NCBI GenBank assembly: GCA_963753105.1 | Contig: CAVWBD010000006.1 | Span: 159,045-223,044, forward strand | Direction of reading: 5' to 3' | DNA: 64,000 bases | From: SZUA-36 sp963753105 | GTDB taxonomy: Bacteria > Pseudomonadota > Gammaproteobacteria > Xanthomonadales > SZUA-36 | Shown: in pieces, positions 57,590 through 64,000 of the stretch | How positions within the stretch are numbered: position 1 is the stretch's first letter | Layout: every line of letters starts with the position of its first letter | Translations under genes and position numbers: made by a program | Notes under the pieces: generated by a model | What the model saw: only the letters and a program-made list of their open reading frames with translations | The model's database searches: none | Told to the model about the DNA's origin: nothing

Positions 57590-58027
57590 TCATTTGATTC
57601 CGAACAATTCCACTATAAATATCAAGGTTGCGTTGGGTGGTATTGGTTCTGAGGCTTTCTCACCGTAAGCCAGTTCAGGCGGAATCAGGAAAACGAAAAC
57701 ACTGCCGACCGGCATCAACTGGATACCTTCAGTCCAACCCTTGATAACCCGCTTCAGGCTGACAGTAATTGGCTCGTCATTGTTATATGAACTGTCGAAC
57801 TCCATGCCATCGAGCAGCAGGCCACGGTAATGTACCGTTACCTTGCTTTTTGCCGTGGGTTTACGGCCTTTGCCGGGTACCAGTATCTTGTATTGAAGGC
57901 CGGAATCCGTCGTGATGGCGTCCTTGTCGATCCCGTTCCAATAGTCCAAACCGGCCTGGTTCTCGTCAGCCAATGCGGGCACGGCGAATACAAGCGCCAG
58001 GAGCAATGCCTGAATCAGTGATTTCAT
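57590..58027 (-). CDS. Exported FKBP-type peptidyl-prolyl cis-trans isomerase, paralogue 3
   Basis: 145 residues from the ATG at 58025-58027 (another ATG immediately before). Signal peptide MKSLIQALLLALVFAVPALA; FKBP domain SGLQYKILVPGKGRKPTAKS, VHYRGLLLDGMEFDSSYN, GWTEGIQLMPVGSVFVFLIP, PPNATLIFIVELFGIK. Nearly all differences from paralogue 2 are conservative, so this is a recent pair. Intact; periplasmic foldase by family. Confidence 0.92.
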   Translation of the reverse strand: MKSLIQALLLALVFAVPALADENQAGLDYWNGIDKDAITTDSGLQYKILVPGKGRKPTAKSKVTVHYRGLLLDGMEFDSSYNNDEPITVSLKRVIKGWTEGIQLMPVGSVFVFLIPPELAYGEKASEPIPPNATLIFIVELFGIK

Positions 58028-58167
58028 CATGGATATATTTTTCCTTGGGAAACTCCGGTGATTGTACATCTACACCGGATTGTTTGGTGCCAGAATGTAT
58101 GGGGCCAGTAACGCTATTCGTGGCCTCATGCGAAGGATTTAGTCGTTTTCGGCCCTCTTACCTACTT

Positions 58168-58230
58168 CTGAATCTGAAAAAAGTTTGCCGGTTTTTTGAA
58201 ATCAGTCAGCATTTTTCAACTTTAGTAAGA
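58168..58230 (+). promoter_or_regulatory. Shared upstream element, copy C
   Basis: CTGAATCTGAAAAAAGTTTG, TTTTTTGAAATCAGTCAGCA, TTTTTCAACTTTAGTAAG. It precedes the M14 carboxypeptidase operon by about 70 bases. Confidence 0.6.
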
Positions 58231-58296
58231 CAACCAATAGTAATAATGCTTGAATACAAGGTGGAGAGCGGTCAGTTGCACAAGGAGTATAGATTT

Positions 58297-59367
58297 ATGA
58301 GTAAATTTAACACGAGAAAATCGTGGCCCGCCCATCTGCTGTCCGGGCTTCTCTTCCTGGTCCTTTCACAGAACATCGAAGCACAAGCTGCGACATCGGC
58401 TCAAAAGTGGGATCGCCCCGTGGCGTTTTCATTGATTCAACAGGCAGACACGGACTCCATCCTGAGGCCTTTGTTCAAGATGGCGCACAGCGGCAGAAAC
58501 CCAGAACTGCTTGATGCCTTGTCTTTGATTGAACAGGATACTGAAACACCGCCGCCCCTGAAGGACTTCATTTTCTTCAATTTTGCCGTCGGTTTGAGTG
58601 ACCTTGACGCAAATGCAGTGAATTCGGAGGTGTTGGATTTCCTGGCAGGCTACGAAGCAAAAACCATGGTTGCGCACATCGATCATCCGCGCATGAACGA
58701 GCCACTCTACAACGTAAAAGCTGCGACGGCAGGTGTGCGAAGCCGATGGGCGAGGCTGCAGGCATTCAGCCAGGCAGCAAGTCTGCTGCAGGAGCAACCC
58801 TCACGATGGATTTCCGGGTACGTTGCGGCTGATCGAACAGGGCGGATGGGTTTTGTTGATGTGCTGAACCATGCCCCGGTCGAAAGTGTGAATCAATTGG
58901 GCTGGTCAGCGCTGACCCTTCTGGATGAGCAGCCTGGGCTAACGCCGGTTGTTGCCAGGGCAGGCCTCGCAACAGACGACCTGGAGTTGATACAGAATGC
59001 GATCACGCATGGAGGTGGTCCGGATCTATCGAGGGTTCTGGCAGCTGCCGCACCGGTGTTGAACGACTTGATGGTTGTCGATTTGCTGAACGAGGCGTTG
59101 CACTCGGCAGAGATTGACAAGGCGGCCCTACTGATCGCTTGGCTTGCACCTGACAGATTAAGCAACCCGGTGGTGGCGGACATGATGTTCGACACGCTAG
59201 CTGATCAGGACCTGGGCGGTTCAGCGGCCCTGATCTTGAGCAAAAGCCAGCGTCCGGATATTCAAGGTCGCCTTAACGAAATTGCATCAGGGAAAGCTGG
59301 CTTGTCCCGGCAAAGAGCGCGATTGGCCGTCGGTATCCGTCAGGCAGACCAGGAGGCAGGATCATGA
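58297..59367 (+). CDS. Exported helical protein preceding an M14 carboxypeptidase
   Basis: 356 residues from the ATG at 58297 (AAGGAG eleven bases upstream). The reading frame is open further upstream, but the start follows the conserved leader. Signal peptide (PAHLLSGLLFLVLSQNIEAQ). The mature protein is almost all alpha-helical with repeating leucine-rich helices (LLDALSLIEQDTETPPPLKD, MVVDLLNEALHSAEIDKAAL), HEAT-like in appearance. I do not recognise the family. It overlaps the carboxypeptidase start by four bases (ATGA), so the two are translationally coupled and probably work together. Confidence 0.7.
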   Translation: MSKFNTRKSWPAHLLSGLLFLVLSQNIEAQAATSAQKWDRPVAFSLIQQADTDSILRPLFKMAHSGRNPELLDALSLIEQDTETPPPLKDFIFFNFAVGLSDLDANAVNSEVLDFLAGYEAKTMVAHIDHPRMNEPLYNVKAATAGVRSRWARLQAFSQAASLLQEQPSRWISGYVAADRTGRMGFVDVLNHAPVESVNQLGWSALTLLDEQPGLTPVVARAGLATDDLELIQNAITHGGGPDLSRVLAAAAPVLNDLMVVDLLNEALHSAEIDKAALLIAWLAPDRLSNPVVADMMFDTLADQDLGGSAALILSKSQRPDIQGRLNEIASGKAGLSRQRARLAVGIRQADQEAGS

Positions 59368-62003
59368 ACAGAACTTGTAAAGCTCTGGGCGTTGTTTTTC
59401 TGCTGGTCGTGATTCCCGGATTCAATGCCCCCGAGGCCCAGGTGCCCGTATTTCAGAATGGGTGGAAAACGCCCCGGTCAGCGACTAGACACGAAAATCG
59501 CACTGGGTTACCCGGTGCCGATTCCGGTCGATACGCCATTGCCTTTTGATGGCTTTCGGAGTTACGCGGACTGCATACCCGCCACCAGGACCTGGCAGCG
59601 ACCACACCCTGGGTGCATGCCAATGAAATCGGACACAACCACGGAACGGACGGACCATCTGGGCTTACCAGCTGGGCGATGCGGACCACGTGACACCGGA
59701 TGGTTTTCCCGAGCATGCCATGCTCAGTAACGGCGGCATCCATGCCCGCGAGTGGCAATCCCCCGAAGTGGCGACCGGCATCATCGAACTGTTGGCGCTC
59801 GCTGAAGATGACCATCACCTGATCAGCTACCTGCGTGACAACGCCAATATCGTCGTCATCCCGGTTCTGAACGTAGATGGATTTCTGCAAACCCAGCGAT
59901 TTCCGAGCAGGAACTGGATGGGCACCGACCCGAGTGACCCGGAATGCTCGCCCCGCGACGGACGTATGCGCCGTAAAAACATGCTGGGCGCCGGATGAGG
60001 ATCTTGCTGACACAGGACGATCACTTGCTGGGCGTCGACCTCAACCGCAACAACCCGCCCTACTGGGCCACCAACCCTAAGCGCTCTTCCAATGTCCCGA
60101 AAGCATCGTTCACCACGGCGCTGCGGCCGTTCAGAACCTGAAACACAGGCATTGGTTGCGGCCACGGAACTGGGGCCGGTCGACAAACTCAGCATGTACA
60201 CGGACATGCATTCCTTCTCACAGGTGCATTTCTGGGTGCGCAAAACAGCAACCGCGCCTGGCCAGATTGACAGAAAGACTGTTGCGAGGTTTTCACGGCC
60301 ACCACAGCGCATTTCCTGCCGCGCAAGTACTACCTTTCGACGGCTGGCGATCTGCGCCACTGAACCAGGGCATCGGCCTGACCGACGAGTATTTCACCCA
60401 CACCTACCAGGTGCCGTCATGGACGCTGGAGATTGAGCCTTCCAGTGGCCAGCACCCCGGATTGCCCGGGCCTGGGCGCAGACTACGGTGGCCTGGCACG
60501 CAACGGCCACGACGGATTCATCCTGCCGGAATCGGAAGTCGAAAGGGTGCGAACCGAGTTGGCGCAGACTTCACGGTCGCCTATTACCGCCAGTCCGGAC
60601 CGCCAGCCATCAGCGCCTTCCGCCTGATCGACAAGGTCACCGGACGCCGTCGTTTTCGAGGCGGAATGGGACACGCTGGATCCACAGACCCGCGAAATGT
60701 ACTACATTCCAGGCCCAGGCTGTGCAACTGGATCGGACTACAGTGCCTGGATGGCCTGGGACAAACCCATGCGCTGGCGCAACCGGTGAGCCAGGTTTAC
60801 CGAGCCTGCCCGGCCAAGCCGCGCTTCACGCTTAATTTCGAACGGGCGAGCTATGTAGATGGCGTGCTCCTCAAGCGCTGATTGGAGGAAGAGACCTGGC
60901 TGGAGAACCCGGCGGCGCGCCCGACGGTTAATGCGATACCGTGATGATGCGCTGTATTTTCGACATCAACCTCTTGCGAAACGAAAGCAACCCGGCCTTG
61001 GTGCCCGGCCACGGTTGACCGCGATTTTGGAGCGTCCACCAGTGACATGACCGGCAACCGCAGCTGATGCGAACCCGGCAACCGTCGCACACTGGAAGAA
61101 CGGCGGTTGGTCCGGTTACGAGAACACTAACGGACAATGACCTGACGGACTCAGGGGGTATCGACTCGACCATCCAGTTCAAGGTCACGCCTGAAGCACT
61201 GGGGATCCTTTTGTCGTCGAAGCAGGCACTTCTTCGGCCTGGTTCGACCCGGCGCGTAACGGCGAAGGATTCATGCTGGAAATGCTGCAGCGACGCCCGG
61301 CCGTCATGTACTGGTTCACCTACGACACCGAGGGTAACCAGGACTGGTACATCGCCGAAGGCGAAATACGCGGTAACCGGATCTGTTTCCCGGAACTGGT
61401 GCAGTGTATCGGGCGGTGAGTTCGGTCCGGGTTTTGATCCGGAAAAGTGGTGCGAACGGTGGTTGGTTCGGCCAGCTTCATCTGGTCATCCTGTGGCGAC
61501 GGGCGCCATGAACTGGGCAATCGACCGCGATGGGACAGTCCGCCGGCAGGGGCGGATGAACCTGCGACGACTGTCCCACGTGATGGGTGTTGATTGCGGC
61601 GGCAGAAATCCGCTGCCGCCGGAATTGTATCGCCCGGGCCTGTCTGAGCGGTTCATGGTACGACCCTTCACATTCCGGTGAAGGTTATGTGCTGGAAGTC
61701 CTGAGCGAACAGCGAGCCCTGGTTTACTGGTTCAGTTTTGACCCCGAGGGCAATCGCCGCTGGTTTTTTGGTATCGGCAGAATCGAGGAAGACAAAATGA
61801 GATTCAATAACCTGATAACCACCCAGGGTGGGGTTTTTGGTGCGGGTTTTAACCGCGTTGGTCGAGAGGACACCTTGGGGCGTATGGAGCTTGAACTGGA
61901 CTGTGAGGCGGGAACCGCCCGGTTCGCACCCATTGAAGAAGGCTTCCCCGCCGGCACCCTGGACGTGGTACGTCTAACTGTGTTGGATGGGTTCGGCTGT
62001 TGA
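59364..62003 (+). CDS. M14-family zinc carboxypeptidase with two C-terminal SGSW modules (many frameshifts)
   Basis: About 870 residues if restored. N-terminal signal peptide (MNRTCKALGVVFLLVVIPGF). The M14 domain shows HAREW (zinc His and Glu) in LSNGGIHAREWQSPEVATGI, GVDLNRNNPPYW with the specificity-pocket Arg, zinc His in MYTDMHSFSQVHFWVRK, and catalytic Glu in TLEIEPSSGQHPG. Downstream of about 61200 are two modules: SSAWFDPARNGEGFMLEML...YWFTYDTEGNQDWYI, and SGSWYDPSHSGEGYVLEVLS...YWFSFDPEGNRRWFF to the TGA at 62001. More than eight one-base shifts occur, dense in 59.4-61.7 kb, while module 2 is clean. Every catalytic residue survives, so errors are more likely than decay. Confidence 0.75.
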
Positions 62004-62045
62004 CCTGCCGGTTTATCCAAGCCCTCAATTAGACTGGCGGAGCAA

Positions 62046-62080
62046 TGGGGTCAGAGCAAGAATTTGCCCTGACCCCATTA
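62046..62080. repeat. Inverted dispersed repeat (hairpin)
   Basis: AATGGGGTCA/TGACCCCATT, 10-bp perfect arms around a 16-base loop with GAGCAAGAATTTGCCC. The arms match the start of the long-type repeat. Confidence 0.75.
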
Positions 62081-62398
62081 GCGAGGCTGATATCCCCAAC
62101 GCCTGTGTCGCCGCTGACGCCGCTGGCGCCACCGCCCCATGCCATTGAGGTGATTCTGCTCGGCCTCGGTCAGGCAGGCTTTTCCCCCTTGTATCACGCT
62201 CAAGGCACAGGGTATGCATTGGGGACGCGCCAGAATCTTCTCAAATCCAGGATCAATACTGTTCAGGAGATCCTTTGGCAACTGCCGCAAAAGCAACTCG
62301 GTGAACTGCCGGGTCTTGAAACCCGGTCTCTTGAACAAACAACCGGGTTGTTCGCAGATGGTTATGGTCTGGTACTCAGTTTTCGGGCGACTGTTCAT
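62078..62398 (-). other. Unassigned open frame
   Basis: An open frame of 106 codons on the minus strand (TELLLRQLPKDLLNSIDPGF, then a basic end). It overlaps a plus-strand frame of similar length. I recognise neither and cannot choose between them. Sequence from 62085 to 62150 is a GC-rich microrepeat (CCGCTGACGCCGCTGGCGCC), so the basic end is likely non-coding. Confidence 0.2.
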
Positions 62399-62447
62399 GG
62401 CGATTCACCTTTCTGGTTACAGGTATGGTGGCCTGCCTGGGGGAAAT

Positions 62448-62513
62448 AGGTCAGAACACCCAAGTGAGGAGAGTTGTCACAGTTTGCGTTTAACGACATG
62501 ACATGGGTGTCCT
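62448..62513. repeat. GGACACCCA-type hairpin element
   Basis: AGGTCAGAACACCCAAGT and ACATGGGTGTCCTGACCC form inverted arms about 40 bases apart. It is built like the element at 15876. Confidence 0.65.
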
Positions 62514-62534
62514 GACCCGTTACCAAAATCTGAA

Positions 62535-63542
62535 TTACGGAATCGACGCGATGAATTCCCCGACCATTTCCATGATGGGTTTTGTCAACAACCAGGCCTC
62601 TTCACCAATCAGATTGGGCAAGCGGTCAGCCGTTGTGACAATAACCATGTTGAGGTCATGGACGAGGACAATGAGCTGTCCTCCGTGACCCCAGGCAAAA
62701 TCAAAATCGTGGTCCCCGGCTGAAGATGACCACCACAGGTACCCATAATCCAGCAATCCGAACGAGTCCAGGATTGGTCCACCGTAGGTATCAATAGAAT
62801 ATGTTTGAAATGACTCGTTTACCCAGCTGGCCGGTATGATCTGCCTGCCGTTGAATACACCGCCATTGAGATACAATTGGCCAAACCTCGCCATATCCCG
62901 GGGTGTCATGTGGGCATCGCCGCCTCCCGCGTAGTAGCCATTCACATCGGTTGGCCACTCGTGGACACTAAGCTCAAGCGGTCCAAAAAGATGTTCTTTT
63001 GCAAAAGCGAATGTCGATTTTCCAGCTGCGCGCGTCAGTATCACTGACGTCATATGTGCGGTGAGATTCGAGTAGTTAAATTGGGTACCCGGATCACTGG
63101 ACAGCGGGAACTCCTGCAGAAGAGGGATCCAGTTGGGGTTATTGGCCAGGTCGATCAGGTTACCGGTGAATTCCTCCCAGGGATAGCCGGAACGCATCTG
63201 CAGCATCTGCCGGATCGTGATGTTGCTCTTCCTGGGATCATTTTGCGCCCAGTTGATTTCAGGGAAGAAGTCCATCATTCGCTGATCGAGGTCTGTCAAC
63301 ACGCCTTCCCGCAACGCGATGCCCAACAGGGCCGACATCAGGCTTTTGGTCATGGACGCCGTCGGGTTATCGTCGTGGGCCGCCATCCCGTTGAAGTACT
63401 CTTCAACAATCAGGTGACCGTTCTTCACTACCAGCAGGCTATAGAGGTTATTTAGCGCCAAGGCGTCCTCATACAGGGCCTGCACGAGGGCAGGTGCCAG
63501 ACCCTGCGCTTCGGGTGTAGACATTGGCCAACCCGTGGTCAC
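62535..63542 (-). CDS. Serine hydrolase, class C beta-lactamase fold
   Basis: 335 residues from a GTG at 63540-63542 that overlaps the DUF4331 stop (GTGA); an ATG at 63524 is the alternative. SxxK is SMTK in TASMTKSLMSALLGIALRE, the tyrosine box is YSN in GTQFNYSNLTAHMTSVILTR, and HGG is in FAWGHGGQLIVLVHDLN. All three boxes are canonical, better than in the enzymes at 20525 and 34421. No signal peptide in this frame. Substrate unknown. The frame is intact. Translational coupling to DUF4331 suggests a shared role. Confidence 0.88.
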   Translation of the reverse strand: MTTGWPMSTPEAQGLAPALVQALYEDALALNNLYSLLVVKNGHLIVEEYFNGMAAHDDNPTASMTKSLMSALLGIALREGVLTDLDQRMMDFFPEINWAQNDPRKSNITIRQMLQMRSGYPWEEFTGNLIDLANNPNWIPLLQEFPLSSDPGTQFNYSNLTAHMTSVILTRAAGKSTFAFAKEHLFGPLELSVHEWPTDVNGYYAGGGDAHMTPRDMARFGQLYLNGGVFNGRQIIPASWVNESFQTYSIDTYGGPILDSFGLLDYGYLWWSSSAGDHDFDFAWGHGGQLIVLVHDLNMVIVTTADRLPNLIGEEAWLLTKPIMEMVGEFIASIP

Positions 63543-64000
63543 AGGCGGGCCGTGAAAGTGGGGGCAGCCAGGTATGGGAATTCAGAAAGAAAATACACGT
63601 CGTTGGCCTCGATCCAATCGCTAACCTCGGGCTCAAAACCGGATACAACAGACCCGAGAGTCAGGTCGGCTACGTCATATAGCAGGGTTCGCCCACCACA
63701 GCCTTCCGGAGGAGCACCAAACAGCTCCCACATTTCGATGGTTGCATAGTCAGTGCAGGTTCCCTGTGCAGTTCGATCTGCAAACGATCGTCAGCAAACA
63801 TCGTGGCCAGTGTCTGCGCATCGCCACCAAGCACGTTGCCTACAATACCGTCCGCCAGGTCCCATGCTTCGATCCTTGCCAAGATCTCGTCGTTGAAAAG
63901 CGCATCCCAGTCTGTCGGTTCAGACGCTGCATTATAGTCGTCCCGCATCGGTCCGGAGATAAAAAAATGGGATATCCAGGGTCGGCCTATCCGGTCAATC
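63539..64000 (-). CDS. DUF4331 family protein, C-terminal part (frameshifted, runs off the window)
   Basis: The end of an exported DUF4331 protein; the N-terminus lies beyond 64000. Reads DRIGRPWISHFFI and DDYNAASEPTDW, then after one shift near 63765 TCTDYATIEMWELFGAPPEG, CGGRTLLYDVADLTLGS, VSDWIEANDVYFLSEFPYLA. These are the last blocks of the family (CGGRT...D...FPYLAAP). Function of DUF4331 is unknown. Stop TGA at 63539-63541. Confidence 0.75.

Noticed and set aside
62045..62449. Plus-strand gene of 134 codons
   Set aside because: It begins inside a repeat hairpin, overlaps a minus-strand frame of equal length and contains a GC microrepeat; no family resemblance.

Overview
The window looks like chromosome of a free-living gammaproteobacterium. 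The evidence is FeSOD, YceH, the CbpA/CbpM pair, SixA, KatG, a NupC-type nucleoside transporter and many exported hydrolases. The genus cannot be fixed from sequence alone. There is no tRNA, rRNA, CRISPR array or transposase gene. A dispersed, REP-like repeat family occurs about every 2-3 kb between genes: a long form reading GGGGTCAGAGTMAAGTGCC then AGRGTAARAAC, a short AAAGGGRTCAGAGCCCTTT palindrome at gene ends, and a GGACACCCA type.

Layout. 0.6-3.1 kb: PD40 protein, sodB, rhodanese. 3.3-6.8 and 12.4-15.8 kb: two diverged copies of one cassette (GIN-domain surface protein facing an outer-membrane-protein/membrane-AraC pair), each bounded by inverted copies of a conserved upstream element; copy 1 is decayed. 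Between them: a broken alpha/beta hydrolase, an NnrU remnant, NERD and NYN/OST-HTH genes, and an esterase-TPR-metallo-beta-lactamase fusion. 16-26 kb: yceH, an S9 peptidase/POT transporter operon, serine hydrolase, TPR signalling protein, RRM protein and two FKBPs. 26.3-30.7 kb: a DUF222-HNH gene behind a LexA box, amidohydrolase, XRE/membrane pair. 30.8-45.5 kb: a large BNR-repeat protein, serine hydrolase, cbpAM, YfcC-type transporter, C69 dipeptidase, a glutamine-amidotransferase-like exported protein and an exported KatG. 45.7-54.8 kb: SixA, OYE, MscS, arginine deiminase, CPBP protease plus membrane LuxR regulator (with a hybrid remnant at 42.5-43.2 kb), NupC, a candidate sRNA and an epimerase. 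55-64 kb: TPR, lipoprotein, third FKBP, an M14 carboxypeptidase operon, serine hydrolase and DUF4331.

Common themes are peptide and protein turnover (S9 peptidase with POT transporter, M14, C69, CPBP, three serine beta-lactamase-fold enzymes), periplasmic folding (three FKBPs), oxidative stress (SodB, KatG) and a recurring C-terminal module of the form SG(S/A)W(Y/F)...G.GF...YW(Y/F)(T/S)(Y/F) found six times in five loci. The most novel-looking items are the C-rich-loop sRNA at 53.7 kb, the shared upstream element with its inverted cassette, the LexA-controlled HNH gene carrying short palindromes in different reading frames, and the SGSW-YWYTY module.

Caution: many genes carry one-base frameshifts, often in homopolymers and very dense at 0-10 kb and 59.4-61.7 kb. 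Several are probably base-calling errors rather than mutations, so broken genes are reported as whole loci with the breaks described.
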